DNA of 64,000 nt from Pithys albifrons albifrons. Its lineage: Eukaryota > Chordata > Aves > Passeriformes > Thamnophilidae. The notes under the pieces were generated by a model. The model had not been told where the DNA came from. It saw only the letters and a program-made list of their open reading frames with translations, and ran no database searches. The translations under genes and the position numbers were made by a program. Positions 25,169-39,289 of this stretch are shown here, piece after piece (the stretch's first letter is position 1; each line of letters opens with the position of its first letter). The DNA lies in contig NC_092458.1 of NCBI RefSeq assembly GCF_047495875.1, positions 2,468,001 through 2,532,000 of the forward strand, written 5' to 3'.

Positions 25169-27921
25169 CTTTATCAAAGTGATTCCTCTTTGAAGAATGA
25201 GACTCAAGTCAGACACCTCCTGTTGTGGAAGGCAGCAGAAGAGAAAGTAGAGCACATTCAGGGAGAAATAACTGACAAATGAGGAGAACTTTAGCCAAAT
25301 TCTTTCCCAGTTAAGAAAAAGAAATAATTTGGCTTATTTGCTAAGAAAAAATAGAATAATAGAAAGCAAGGTAACCACAACATAGGACAAAGTTTAAGTG
25401 GTGTTTTGGCTGTGATTCCCTATGTTTTACAGAAGACTGAGCCAAAATTGAAAGCATCAGAAAGTCTTGCATGCTGTGCATAGTTGATGTGCTTTCTGAA
25501 TGGTCTTGTAGCCCTATAAAAACATCTCTTTTTCCTCACAGGTTTTTTTTTTTTTAATCACCATTATGTAGGAAATTATACTGATTAGTGGTAGAAAGGG
25601 AAAAGTGTAAAAAAGGTGCAGCAATCTAGAATGTCTGTTTAAATAATATTTTCTGGTTTCTCCATCATGCCTTTCAGAGAACCAGCTCAGTGTTTAATGA
25701 GACACACCTAAAATTTTGAGTACTGGAAAAAACTAGTGTTCTGTATAGCCACAGAAGTTTAATTCAACTAAATTTAATAGGGATAAGTGCATAGATTAGT
25801 GAAAAGCATATAAGGTAAGATAAAAAACTTAACAATTTACTATCCTGAACATTCAAAGGAAAGTTTACTATGGAGCTGCAACTGCAACAGAAATTAATCC
25901 AACCTGAAAATCGGTGCATCAGCAGCTTTGGTAACATGAATTATTGCTTTCTATAATTCTTCTCTTCCCCAGTAGGTCAGAAAGTATTAGTCCCCTTAGT
26001 CTTCCAATCTGTAAAACTACAGTGAAAACATTACTTCTATAGGAAAATGTCAATATATTGACAATGATGCTTTTTAAAGTGCTCTCCTACAGAGCACAAT
26101 GAGTGCAGTTTAGGTAATTTGTTGGACAGGGAAAGTAGAGGTTTTCTGCCTCACAAATTCTTTTGCTATTCACTTACTTGTTCACTTTTTTGGATTCAAT
26201 AGACTCATCAAAATGGCATGGAATTTATCCTTTTTTTCATTTTTGCCTAGGCTAAATATAACTTCTAGTAGTGTGAACTTTATTCCTCTTGTGACTGAAA
26301 GCTTCTCTTCAGAGTCCTTGTCTGTTGTTTTCACTGTGGTTATATTATAAACAGCCGAGAGTAAACTCTCTCTCTGAAGTTATATTTGCCTTATCAATGA
26401 TATGAACTCTTAATAAAGAGAGTAATTTCTGTTTCTTTATTATACTTAAAGTATGAAAAAACCTATAAAAAATGTTGTTAATTAACAAAACTGAATCTCA
26501 CAGCAGCAGTCTCCTTCACTAGGAGTGTTCTTTCCTCAATACAGCAAATTAATGATAACCAGATTGAGGAATAGTTATCTTGTGTTTGATTACTTTAGAT
26601 GCTGTTTTATGTTTGTTTTTGCTTGTAATAACTTACAACTCTGCAGTCAGTTCAGCAGAATTGCTTTTGTCCACCATATTATATAATCATTTTTGAACAT
26701 CTGGGGAAGAGTAGAGACAGGCAAAAAAAAAAAAAAAGAAAGAAATTGAATAGCAACCTTGAAATAACATACTGGTAAAATCTGAACATGCCCTAAATTA
26801 CTCATTTGAGAGAGTTTAGTGTTGAATGGGACTAGCTGGGACACTTACCAGTAAGCAAGTGCAAACCCTTTGTGGGAAAATTACAAATAAGACTTCTGCC
26901 TGGAGCAGTGTGATTGGGATATGGATGGGGTTTGGGCTTCACTTCAGGAAATAACCTGGTGTATAGATTTTGTTTTTCTGACACTCAGTTTAGATTCGTT
27001 AATTGTCAAATATTTTGTGGGTCTTATTCATATAAAACTAGTTAATGACCACATGGATTGATAAATTTCTTTTTGTTAAGTCTATAAAGAAAATGTCCTG
27101 CTTTTCCCAGGTTGCTCCTTTGCAGATTGCTTGGTAAATAATTTCTATACTGAATAATTAAGAATCTTCTAGACATAATTTGAGATACTGATTCTTAAAA
27201 TAAAGATGTGCTGTTGTCGAATTTAGGGTGAGGGAGGAAAGGAGGAAAATTGGATACAATAGGGATATGCCACACTAAAATTGAAGACACTAGTCTTTGA
27301 AATGTAGAAGGCAAAGGGCTTAGCTGTAGTGAACAATGTAAACTGAGGGGCTCCAGCAACTGCTAAAGTAGGGAGAAAAAGGCTTTTGTCATCATTGCTA
27401 ATTATTTAAAATTCCTGTGCTTCAGTGATGTTAACAGTACACACAGAGCCACATTTTTCTGTCCAGGTGTTTCCAATGTGTTGTCCTCACATTATGGAGG
27501 TGCAATGATGCTGTAAAAGATAAAGATCAGACTCTGATCTCAGTAATATCCTGTTACAGTGGAGATTGCAGTAAGGAAAATTACATTACTTTTTTTTGGA
27601 AAATCCTTTTTTAATTTTCTGCATATTTTGCCATCCTTGAAATAGGTCTTTGCCTTCTTTTCTTTTATACTTTTTTAATTTAGTGACTATTATTTATTGA
27701 GAGCCTTAAATTCAAGGTGCTAACATTTTTTATAACATTTTTTTCTTTAATTCTCCTAAGCTTTGGTAAATACTTTTCTGGAACAATTTCATTCACATGC
27801 CATTGATTTTTCTATTTTTCTGGGTTCGTGACTCTGTTTCTTATTTATAAGATGGTCTAACTAGTTCCAGGTAGGGGTGATCAAACTTCAGAAGAAATTA
27901 ATTTTCCCCATGTTGAATTCC
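25169..27921. other. Unique intron sequence, nothing recognised
   Basis: A 2.7-kb stretch of AT-rich intron 52. Only short T and A runs stand out (about 25543-25556 and 26725-26738). Confidence 0.6.
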
Positions 27922-28475
27922 TGTCTTGGCTAAACCCCAGTCAGCAACCACATCGCACACAGCTCCTCACCAGTGGGATCAGGGAAAGAACTGGAAGGAC
28001 AGAAGCCAGAAAACCCGTGGGTTGAGATAAAGATGGTTTAATAGGAATAGGCAAAGAAAACCAAGGAATTCATTCACTGCTTTCCGTGATCAGGCAGGTG
28101 TTCAGCTGTCCCCAGGAGAGCAGGTCTCCATCATGTGCTACAGTTACCTGGGAAGATGAACTCCATCCCTCCAAATGTCCCTCCTTCTTTCCCCTGACTT
28201 TATTTACTGAGCATGATGTCATATTGTCTGGACTATTCCCGTGGTCAGCTGGAGTAACCTGTTCCACCTGTGTCTGTTCCCAAGCTCCCAAGCACCCCCA
28301 GACCCCTCACCAGAATGGCAGGATGAGAAGCAGAAAAGGACTCGGCTCTGTGCAAGCCCTGATCAGCAATAACAAAAACATCTCTGGATTATCAGCCCTG
28401 TGTTCAGCACAGATCCAAATCACAGTCCCATACCAGCCACTGTGAAGAAAATTAAGTCTATCCCAGCCAAAACCA
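27922..28475 (-). mobile_element. Old avian ERV LTR
   Basis: The unit begins TGTCTTGGCTAAACCCCAG and contains 'gggttgagataaagatggtttaata', then 'aggcaggtgttcagctgtcc', then 'cagcaataacaaaaacatctc', ending near 'cccagccaaaaccagc'. I recognise this order as a common avian LTR read from its antisense strand, so the sense strand is minus. The CRE-like TGATGTCA is at 28214-28221. The terminal ACA is missing and no target duplication was found, which fits an older or end-damaged copy. Confidence 0.85.
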
Positions 28476-31448
28476 GCTTGGTTAAGTGTAAGCCTGAAAG
28501 CCCATACACAAAACATCTATGGTGTTCAGAATACTTTAAAAATAGTCTTTCTACTGTCCAACATTATTTAATAGAAATTTTCTGACCCTCCTCATCTGCA
28601 GTCAGTAACTCATTAGATGCAGGTGAGGGTTCATGGGTTGCTGTGAACAGTTCTAACACAATATACCCTCAAACTGGATTTTCTGACCTTTTTTGTTTGC
28701 CATAAATCTGTAAGTGGTATTCACCTTTCCTTCTGTAGGAAACATCCTCCTGAAGAGTGAACATGAACAAAGTACATCCTTAAGAGACACTGAGTTATGC
28801 TGTGGTTTTTATTTTGGAAGCAAACTTCATATTTTAAGCATTAGAGCCTTGGGGCTTTTTAATTCAAAAATTGATCAATAGTCCACATTCAAATGAGAGC
28901 ATCATTTAGAAGTTGCAAACGTATGTAATGAAGGGATTTTTATGTTACATTAAATTATATTGTCATAATTATAAAGACCTCTCATAAATTATTTCTACAT
29001 GTTTTGTCTTACATACTACTGCACTCTTTGCTATATTGTGGCTTAGAAAGGCCAGATTAATTATACAGATATCATGCTGTATTTAGCCACCAAGTGAAGT
29101 ACTTTGTTAAGTGAGTTTGGTCACTCTTTGGTTCAAGAAAACAACATTTTAGTTTTGGGCTTCTTTTGGCTTTGTTGTTTTTGTTGTTGTTGTTGTTGTT
29201 GTTTAGATTACCTACTAACTTCCCAAATTCTTCATTCCAGTCTGTAATAAAGCAAATGCATTATGCATTATATTATTTTTATTTTTTTGAGGTATGTCAG
29301 CTGAGTATTTTCTTGAAGAAATGTTTTTCATAGATTTGGAGCTTGTGTATTCATAGTCACTTGTGTAAATGGGCTCCTGAGATGTCCTGAATAGTTTTCA
29401 TTGCGCAGCCTCACTGTCCCCTTGGGTGGGAGAATTGGTCATCATGGAATCCCAGGACTGTGGTAGCTAATGAAAAACTCAGTCTTGCTGCAAAAAGCAC
29501 AGTCCCTGGAGGAGAACTGCTAATGTGTCTTACTAAGATACAAATCTCATGAGAAGTTATGGAACTGATACATCCATAAATATTTTGATTTTTGTTATTA
29601 AAAGCAGCTATTATGAAAATTAATATAATTGTAGACTCAGTTTTCTTTCAAAGCAATTCTGCAACAGAGTTTTTGTTCATTCCTCTCCCCTTCCTCCCAC
29701 CCCCCAAAAATCACACTTTCAAACCACCTACACCAACAAAGAAACTTACAATTAAACAAAAATCGGTGGGATTTGTGTAAATATTTTTTCGTGGAGAGTT
29801 GATATAAACAAGCTGTTATTCTTCTTTTAGTAATGTACCAAAATCTCAAGTTTGCCTGGAACCAGAAGATAATGCTGAATGTCTCAAGAGTCTAAAGGAG
29901 AAGGATCTCAAGTGGTGGCTTGCAAGAAATAGGTGGCAGCTGTTTTCTATGTAAAAGTCTTTGGGCAGTCTTTGTTTCCTAAACATCCAGCACCATCCCT
30001 GAGCCACAGGATGTAGCCCTAGCAGGGAGTTTTTGCTCAAGCAGTTCACTTCTGTTATTCACCCTTCTTGTAGACCACAACCTCTCTGCTTCAAGTATAC
30101 CCTAAAGCTTTCACCAGAAATCCTTGCCCAGAGACGGCAGAGCAATGAGTTGTTATGTGATGCCAGTATATGGCTTCCTAAAATGAGGGGTTAGATTTGC
30201 TTCAGATTAAATTTAAGTATTTGGGCCTTAGGCTATCCTTGCTGTGCTCTGATTGTGCTTTGTGTTTTCCAGTTCTGTTTCTTCAGTTCCTTTTGCTTTT
30301 CTTAAACATGCTGCTATGTGTGCTTACTCACAGTTTTTCTCCCTAGGCTTGAGCAGGGGATGCTGAAAGGTTTTCTTCTCTCTCTCTAAACCAATCCTCA
30401 GCTGAGTCCATGGAAAGATCTTTATCCCTTCTTCTGGAAGAAGGAAGAGCACTGATAGGTAGAAGTCTCTTTTCCCTGCTGAAGCATTTCTCATTCTGAT
30501 CTTTAGACTGCACCATTCTGGGATCAGCCTTGCAGTGAGAGACACAGTGTTGGAACTACCACTGGATGATAATTTCAGTTGTCTTCTGAGTGCTCTGGAA
30601 ATCACTGTTCCCCCTCCCTAGAAGGCCTGTGAATTTTCAATATAGAGAGGCAGTCTTCATGAAAATGTTGAGAATATAGTTTGTGCTGACCAAATATATA
30701 AACAGATATAAAAATGCCTATTCCTTCATGCAGAGCACAGATTTTATTGTTTGTGGAGTTTTGGGGTTTTGTTTATATTTTGTCAAACTTCAACTGCTTG
30801 GAAAACTAGTCTTTGGTGTTCTATGCTACTATGGATGAGCCTGATGTTGGATGCTGGCCAATAGTGATTCTCTAAGTTTTCACAAACCACATTTCTTTCT
30901 AATAGTGGATAAAGCTAATTGTTATTTTATAATCAACATGAGCACATGAGGAAGTTTTTTAGCCTTTACAGTTTACTAACATTTGCTTCAATGAAATAAA
31001 TAAGTATAGCCATTAATTGTATCTTGCAATAAATCTTCAGCTAATATTACTGGTGTCCCTAAAGGCCTTTTTCCTCGAGAAAATCTTAAACCTTGTGTTG
31101 GTCTGGTAAGAATGAAAGATTATTGCTGATACTTTTTCTCAAATATGATCCTGTTTCATAATACTTTTTGAGGCACAAACCTGTCATTTCTGGCTGCATA
31201 TGCATCAAAACACATGCTGTGTGCCATAGTGTCATACTGTGTGACCCAGAACAGTTTATCTGTTCTTTTTTTTGTTAAACTAATCTTAGATGCAATTGCA
31301 GCTTAAAAGTACAGGAGCTCTTCAGTAGAGTCAGTTCTAGAAAGAATTGAATATTTTAAACTCCTGTTAGAAAAAGAAAAAAAATAAAAGGAAAGAAAAA
31401 AAGTATTTTAAGTGGTTCAGCTTTTGTTTTTCCTTTGTGTTTTACCAG
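28476..31448. other. Unique intron sequence up to the exon 53 acceptor
   Basis: The last 3 kb of intron 52. A GTT run lies at about 29174-29203. No other gene or repeat was recognised. Confidence 0.6.
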
Positions 31449-31660
31449 TTGAAAAGATCCAGAGCCAGTGGGATGAAGTGCATGGATACCTCCAAAGCCG
31501 GAGACAGCAGCTTCAAGAGATGTTAAAAGATTCAACACAGTGGCTGGAAGCTAAACGGGAAGCTGAGCAGGTTCTTGAACAAGCAAAAGCTAAGCTTGAG
31601 TCATGGAAAGAAATTTCCTACACCGTGGAAGCTCTGAAAAAGCAGAACACTGAGCTTAAG
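31449..31660 (+). CDS. DMD: Dystrophin exon 53 (spectrin-like repeats 20/21)
   Basis: This coding exon is 212 bp, the same as human exon 53. Joined to the last base of exon 52 it gives 71 codons, beginning IEKIQSQWDEV and including EMLKDSTQWLEAKREAEQVL and AKLESWKE. These match human dystrophin closely (human IERIQNQWDEVQEHL..., ...KEEAEQVLGQARAKLESWKEG). The exon starts in phase 1 after ttttaccag and ends in phase 0 with AAG before the donor gtcagt. It spans the junction of rod repeats 20 and 21; the W of QWDEV and the W of QWLEA fit the conserved helix tryptophans of spectrin-like repeats. The nucleotide match to human is strongest around the MLKDSTQWLEAK codons. A purine-rich run lies at 31371-31400, upstream of the T-rich acceptor tract. 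No stop or frameshift is present. Confidence 0.97.
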
Positions 31661-34600
31661 GTCAGTGACTATTAAAATATTTCCATTTGAGTTAATTAGA
31701 TCGTTAAAGAAAATGTCCTCTAAATGCTGTCCTCTAACCATGGACAGTGCACATGGAGAACAATCTTCCAGAATAAATTAGAAAGAAATTACTTACAAAG
31801 TCTAAAATATGTGTCACAGAATCCTTGAATATGAAATTGCTCTTAACTTACCAGTCATAACAAATAGCTGGGTGATCTTGCAGGAAAATACCTTTTCAGC
31901 ACAAGTATTTCTCCTCTGCTCAACAGCCTCAGCTGGACTGGTTCTGCAGACTGGGAAATCCTGTAGCACTGGTTTGGGTGTCTGCACTGTTAATGGAGTG
32001 GTAGAGGTTGTCTGCAAGTAGTTGAGAAAAATGGGGAAAAACCCCAAGACTGTGTGGAGATGTTTTGAAAATCAAGCATTTTAACTTTGCCATGAGCTCG
32101 TCTCACTGGGTTCAGCTTTGGCAAGGTTATTAACTGAAAAAGAACCTGAATTGCCTGCTGTTGTGATTTTAGCACATGTTGCCACATTCTAGGTGCTAAA
32201 ACATGTGCGTCAGTTGACTTATATAGCGGAGCTCTACCTCAAGTGCTAGTGCAAATACTCTCTTTTGCATCAGACTTTAAGTTTCTTGTACTGGAAACAG
32301 TCATACTTTGGTGACATTCTTCATGAATAACTTTTGAGAACAGCTGTTTAAGATTAATATCTTTTTCTAGTTGGGCAAAACCCAAGATTGAAACCAAACA
32401 ATTGATCAGCCTTTTAAAGTGAGTCCTGCCTCTATGGGAGAATAATTACATAACTATTTTTCTGATATGTTCTCCTGTCCTGCATATCCAATTTTTCTGA
32501 TTTTTTTCCAACTCGTACCACTCAACTATTTGGTTAAGGTTTGTGGACATAAAACAGTTTTATTTACATAGCTGAATGATAATGAACTGCTGTGAATAGT
32601 GAGTTTGCTGGAGGAGAAAATATATGTATAATTTCATGATTGGTCTTGAGCTACCCCTATCATTGGTTAGTTATTGCCTGTCTGATATTTAGAGGAAGAT
32701 GAAAAATATATTGGGGATTTTGCTTGTTTGTTTGTTTGTTTGTTTGTTTTGTTGGCTTGCCTGTAAGAAGCTTAAAAATGTTCATTAGCCCATGGCTTTG
32801 GGGCTGAGGTGTGGCTAAGTTTTGCCATTTAAGATTGTAACATAAGGGTCATTTCTTGGTGGATTATGGTAAACAAGGGCAATCACTCACTAATGCATCG
32901 GAAAGAGTTATAGATCGTGTGCACCACTGTCATGCAGCATACAGGGCTCCCATTTGTCACTGTCTTCCTGCAGAGATAGAGTCCTGGCTTCTGCCCAGTG
33001 TTTGTTTAAAAAAAAACAGATAAGCTTCAACAAAGTCAATGTCCCAGCTCTACAAAGACTCAATTAACAAAAAAATAGTTCTGTGCAAACACAGTCTTAT
33101 ATCAGTGCGTTGGAGTGTCTGATGTCTCAAACACAAATTATTTAACTAGGAAGATAACTGAAAAGATTGCTTTAGAAATGGATTTTGTGTCCAGTTTTTT
33201 TACAAGAATGTGTGAAGTTTAGATGAGGTCACTCTAAGATTTTATGCTTTTTGAAAAAATTACTATGGGGTTTTCAGATGATCATTATTCAAGGAGAGAA
33301 ACAAGAACATATCATTCCTCTTATCCAACCCCAAAGTTACAGAGATACAATACTCCTATACTTATTTAAGGAATGTGTCTCTATGTATAACAGTTCCTGA
33401 ATGGAGACCTGCAGACTCTTTTCCCTATTTCCTTGTAGCACTGGAGCTATCTGTATCCTCAGCCATTCCCATCACAATCAGCAGTCAGTGTGATACGTTG
33501 TGTCAAGTTACAGACTCTAATTTATAATTTCAGTGTCACAGCTAGTCTGTCTTAATTTGTGCCCTCATGATGATTTGAACATCAACAGGCTTTACTCATC
33601 CAGGGTTGTTTACTTTCATTAATTTGGTTTTGCCTAGCCTTTCTGCCCCAATTCTAGAAGAAATTCACCTCTATCTTAGAATCATAGAATCATAGAATCG
33701 ATTGGGTTGGAAAAGACCTCCAAGATCATCGAGTCCAACCCTTGGTCCAACTCTAGTCCATTTACCAGATCATGGCACTCAGTGCCACGGCCAATCTGTG
33801 TTTAAAAATCTCCAGGGATGGTGAATCCACCCCCTCTCTGGGCAGCCCATTCCAATCCCTGAGCACTCTCTCTGCAAAGAATTTTTTTCTGATATCCAAC
33901 TTAAATTTCCCCTGGCAGAGCTTGAGCCCATCGTGCCCCCTTGTCCTATTGCTGAGTGCCTGGGAGAAGAGACCAACCCCCACCTGGCCAGAACTTCCCT
34001 TCAGGTAGTTCTAGACAGTGCTGAGGTCACCTCTGAGCCTCCTCTTCTCCAGGCTGAACACCCCCAGCTCCCTCAGCCTCTCCCCATAGGGCTTGTGCTC
34101 CAGTCCCTTCACCAGCCTTGTTGCTCTTCTCTGGACTCGCTCCAGCACCTCAATATCCTTTCTGAACTGAGGGGCCCAGAACTGAACACAACACTCAAGG
34201 TGTGGCCTCACCAACGCAGAGTCCAGGGGAAGGGTCACTGCCCTGGTCCTGCTGGCCACGCTATTTTTGATACAGGACAGGATCCCATTGGCCTTCTTGG
34301 CCACCTGGGCACACTGTTGGCTCATGTTGAGCTTCCTGTCAATTAGTACTCCAAGGTCCCTCTGCCTGGCTGCTCTCCAGCCACTCTGTGCCCAGCCTTA
34401 GAGAATGGGAGGTAGGTGAGGCGAGGGGTTTCTTTGCTTTTTTTTCCCTTCTCCTTTTTGTTTTGTTCTTCTTTTGTGCCAGCCTTCTAGAGGAATTCTC
34501 CTTGTCTGCCGTAATTCCTGTTGTGTGAAATCCCTCATGAAAGCTTCTCAGATGTGACAGCGTCAGCTGTTGTGTTCATACTCGAGATAAGGGGTCATGA

Positions 34601-37600
34601 ATTCTAAGGAGAATGGATTTTTTTTTTAATTCAGCATCTTTCTGTTTCTTCTGTATAGTACTATCTAAACTGAAGGACCTAGAAATACATCAAGTTCTCA
34701 GAATTAATGCCTTCTGGGCTTCTTTGCCAAACACACATATTTTGATGATGTCCCCTGAAGCTGTAGAGTAAGTGTGCTGCCTTCTGGCTTGCTGCTACAC
34801 TGATGAGAAGGAAGTTGTCATTTCTATTCATTTATGTTGAGGCAAAGAGAGAGGTCAGTGTGATACTTCAATAAATTCTTCAGACATAATAATTTTGTCA
34901 GCTTTGTATCTCAACACAGCTTGGTGTGAGAAAGTGGTCACCAAGTGTTCTGATTTGCTTGTTAAATCTTATAGGTCTGCCTAAAGTCTGCTGGGTCAAT
35001 GTGTAAATTTGGCTTTACTCCAAGGGAGCTTGTAACCAGTGCTTGGGTTAGTACCTTTGTTAGGGCATCCTCATACATGAGCAAATGGTAAATTCAGCAA
35101 TACCTGCCTTTTGATTATTCATTTTTTTACAATGTCAGCATAAACCTCTGGCTTGTATTTGGCCAGTGATGTTTTTAATAGAATCTGACAATTTTATTTC
35201 TGACATTTTAAAGAGAGCTAACAAGGTATTATAGCTAAAAATTAAAATTTTATCATTTAAATCAGAAATTAATTCAGAGATAATTTTTTTGACAATTGAA
35301 ACTGTTTGTTTAGTTTGATATTGGAGAACTAAATTGGTATTAGTTCTGGAGAATCAGAATATGGCAATCCAGTCAATGAGAGTCTATACTCATTAAGACC
35401 TCTTTGTTATTGTTCATTAGGTGATGACTGCAGATGGTTAACTCAGCAGGCTGAAGGTTATAGGTGTATAAATAGCACACAATCACACCTCGGCTCCTTC
35501 CATCATCAAGTCATCAGAACAGAAGCTAAAAAAAACAAAAAGAAAAATGAAACAAAAATAAAACCAAAACCCCCTCCAAACCCCCAAATCAAACAAAACT
35601 GCTACATTTTCTCATTCACTCCTTGACTCTTTCTTTTGGTAAGAGCTAGTGAGGCAACTCTTCTCCCTCTGTACCAGTTTAGCTGGGATGGCCCAAGTGA
35701 AGAGGAGGGAGGATGGAGACCATGTTTCATTCCTTTCCTTCACTGACCAATTATTTCTCATTCATCTAGACAGGAAATTAAATAGCAGCCTGGTTACATC
35801 CCCTACTCTGTTGGCACTCAGAAGGCCAGGCAGCTTTCCTCTGGCATAGCCTGGTGGGTGAACTTTATGCCCTGAATTTGGGGATAAGACTGAGTCTGTC
35901 TTCCTTGCCTGTCGGCTTCTTGCAGGGGAGGAACTTACTTGGTGCTCTTTTGCCATTTCTTGTGGACTGCAATAGGGTGAAGTGCAGTCTCAACATTTTG
36001 TGGATTTTTATTATTCCAGGACTGACAGTGTACAGCTTTGACTTTTGTAAAACAACAGTTAAGTTAATGTTACTGAGAGCAATGCTGACACTGAAATAGA
36101 ATTCCTTGATTTAAAAAAAAATCTTTAATTATATAAATAAAATGTGCTACAGATACACAGAAAAAGGAAAGGACAGCCTGATTTTCCAGATTTGTGATAT
36201 ATGCACAGAACTGGATGTTGCTGTACATACATATTGCTGTATTTGAACTATTATGCATCATTAATTTTGTTCCACTGGGCAATTCTAAGATAGAAGAAAG
36301 CCCAGTGCTAAATTCATTACTTGTTTTTAATCAAAGATCCTTAATTACACAGACTTTCTTCCTATTAAAATCAACTAGTGTCTTCTAATTAAATATTATA
36401 AATATATTTATACCTAAGTAACATGATAAATACACAACCTTAATTCTTTAAGCCTTTTAATAAACTCAGCAAATTCCAGTGATAACACAGACAAAACAAA
36501 GAGAATGCTTAAAAACAGTCAGAAAGAAATTGAGGTAATGAAGCAATTTCCTTTAAAGAAAATACAAATGTGTTCTTAAGTAGCTAAAAGATAAATGAGG
36601 CATAAATATATATGAGGGAAAAGAGGGGCAAAACAAATAGTGCCCTGAATTTAATTCTGAAGTATATATTATAGTCACCTAGTGGGTCTCTGGTAGGACA
36701 GACAGGTAAGACATGTACCACAACACTGTTCTCAGTGTCTCTGCACAGAGCAAAGTTGAAGCATGCCCTCCTCCAAGCTGTTGAAAAATTACATAGCAAT
36801 TTCCAGTAAAACAGAAAATACAAATTGTTTCCATCACCAAAGCTCTCTATATTCATCATTTGTTTCCTGAGTGATGACCGAGTGTTGTAGTGTCAGGAAG
36901 TTAATGGATTAATGTCAAAGTTAATGGTGAGAAGAACACATTTGGAAATAAACTTGAAATGGATCTTTCCCTTCTTTTTTATTATAAAGCAAGGTTTGAA
37001 AGTTTTTATAAGGTCATTTATTTTCACGTGGGACTGGGCAAAAAGAACTTTTTTTTTTTCAAAGTAAACTTTACAGACCATTCATTTACAATCCAGGCAA
37101 AATGTTATGGCAACTTTGCCAAGTGTGAACAGTCAGTCTGCTTGATTCTTTGGCTGGAACTAAAATAGCTACATGTCTGGGTAATTTTAAACAAAGAGAA
37201 AGGGAGAGTATAAGATGGGTAGACCTAGATGTAGAATAGGTGCTTGCTACAAAAGATTTCAAAACTTGAAATGATCATTACTGTAGAATTTAAAATTTTA
37301 TTATATATACTATTATATTGGTGTAAATATTAGTATTTATGTGTTTAATGTACGTACCTGACAGGAAAGGAGCTCAGCTGGGAGACTATTTCCAAAACAA
37401 CCACCTGTCTTTATCTTTCTCAAAGAAATAGTAGTGGTTTTCCACAAAATTGTCACCTCTCTTACTTAGCAGAGGGGAATGACTTCTTCTAGCACAAGGA
37501 AACCCAACTATAGCATGTTCAGATGGTTTTGGAGTTGGGGCTGGTACCCTCCTCCCAGTGTTTGGTGGGTAGAAAGGGAATCCCTTGTTCCAAACAGTCA

Positions 37601-39134
37601 AGTTGCTGTTTTAGTACCTGAGGTTTTCTGGTGCGCAGTCACTGAGTGTTCTGCCCTCTCAGGAAGGAATAATACAAGAAATAGAGACAATACATGTTTA
37701 CAGTTTTAAATTATGGAGAGGTCCTAGAGATGTTGAAGTGGCTTTTTAAAAGGTAAGAGTTTGGGGATAAAATTAAACTCCCCCAAAACTCCATCTGGAC
37801 TCTGTTCAAAGATCAAGTACATTTTCATCCCAGTCTTAATCAAAATAATTTTACAGACCTTCTGAGAGTAAATCATAAATGCATAAAATACTTAAAATTC
37901 ATTTGTTTTTGCTTAGGATTTAGACTCTTTCATCGGGGATTACATATGTAAGTTCAGATTTCTGTGGAGAATTCCTTATCTGAGTCAAAACAAGATTTCA
38001 AAAGGAATACTGCTTTGGGAGAATGAGAGGAAAAAAGCTATTTTTTCTAACAGGCATTTCCCAATTTGTGTATGAAAGCACAACAATAAAGATGGTCAGA
38101 CCTTATTGTTTATTTTTTTATCAATAGCTTCAAATGTTTGCACCCAACTTGCCATTTCTGTTTACAAATGCAAGTTTTTTCTACTTGAGTTGTCCATTTT
38201 ATTGGCTAGTTGGAGTCTGCCTAGCACAAAAGAATAAGGAGACAATTGATCATCTTTGCTTTTTCATTTTGTTGGTACACATTATGGATTAAATATGCAG
38301 CTTGAGTGCATTTATATGAAAATTTGCTCTGAGAAAGAGAGTAGCAGGAAAGCTCCTGAGAGGTGGCTGCTGGCTGAACGAGTGGTCTGGATTTCCAACC
38401 TGCTCTTGTAGGGAGGCATCTGGCAGAGGTGGAGAGGAGAGAAGGAAAAGAGGAAAGGAGAAAAAAGGAAAGGAAAGGGGGAAACAAAGAATGACCAAGA
38501 TTTGAAAAGCTTCCTTAATACTAAGAACTGTAAATTAGCATTATACAGATATTAATAGGTTTGCCAGAATTTTGGTGTATTGCAGATTTCGTGCTGTTCC
38601 AGTAGATGGCACTAATTACATAAACAATTTGCTAAAATGAACTAAATTGTAAGAAATAACTTTAAAGCACAGGTCTTAATTGTCCAAATCTCACTATCAT
38701 TTCACTGTATAAAAAAAAGAAAATTAGTCAGAATATATTATTTCACTGTATTTCCTGTGTCAGTATAATTCAACATCACAAACAATCATGGTTTGCATAA
38801 TGCACAATGCTGCATCCCTCTATTTGTGTCTCAGAAAAAATAAGAATCAATGTTCTAATCAGTGTTTATCATTTTGAGCTGTCATGTCTTATCCAGCATT
38901 TAGGAATTTTGTGCTCAGTTCTTTCAGAGTTTAGAGGTAGTCCTGTGGTCTTACAACTAAAAGAACTTAAAACATCGAATGATTGACCTCCATTACCAGT
39001 AAATCTGAGGAAGTATCTTGTTTTTTTTATATTGATGGTGTAAATTGTTCATCTCCTTCTCCAATAATCATCCAATGTATGTGATCCTTTTATGTTGCCC
39101 TGAGGGTTATTCTTTCTTTCTCTTTTTACTTCAG
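31661..39134 (+). other. DMD: DMD intron 53
   Basis: The intron is about 7.5 kb, from gtcagt at 31661 to ...ttacttcag at 39134. Its only clear repeat is the minus-strand CR1 at 33677-34396, plus a short TTTG run near 32724-32748. The stretches 31661-33676 and 34397-39134 show no exon, RNA gene or repeat that I can name. Confidence 0.93.
33677..34396 (-). mobile_element. CR1 LINE, young 3'-end fragment
   Basis: About 720 bp in inverted orientation. It starts with the octamer end (tagaatcatagaatcatag) and 'attgggttggaaaagacctcc', and runs to 'ctctccagccactctgtgcccagcc'. It matches the reverse complement of about 49510-50226 at nearly all positions. It encodes the C-terminal end of CR1 ORF2; a 104-codon minus-strand frame at 34011-34325 carries motifs such as [19 protein letters not shown]. 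It is 5'-truncated and so cannot mobilise itself. Confidence 0.93.
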
Positions 39135-39289
39135 CAATTTTCAAAGGAAATACGGCAATGGCAAATAAATGTAGACGTGGCAAACGACGTGGCACTAAAG
39201 CTGCTCCGCGATTATTCGGCAGATGACACCAGGAAAGTCCAGCTGATGACAGATAACATTAATGCTGCATGGGCTGCCATTAATACAAG
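39135..39289 (+). CDS. DMD: Dystrophin exon 54 (spectrin-like repeat 21)
   Basis: This coding exon is 155 bp, the same as human exon 54. It reads QFSKEIRQWQINVDVAND, then VALKLLRDYSADDTRK, then VQLMTDNINAAWAAINTR. The human counterpart is QLAKDLRQWQTNVDVANDLALKLLRDYSADDTRKVHMITENINASWRSIHKR. The central LKLLRDYSADDTRK block is identical, while the C-terminal end is more variable. The exon enters in phase 0 after ttacttcag and leaves in phase 2 before the donor gtagga. It belongs to rod repeat 21, and a conserved W is present in RQWQ and NAAW. The 5' splice site gtagga is weaker than those of exons 52 and 53. The reading frame continues cleanly from exon 53. Confidence 0.97.
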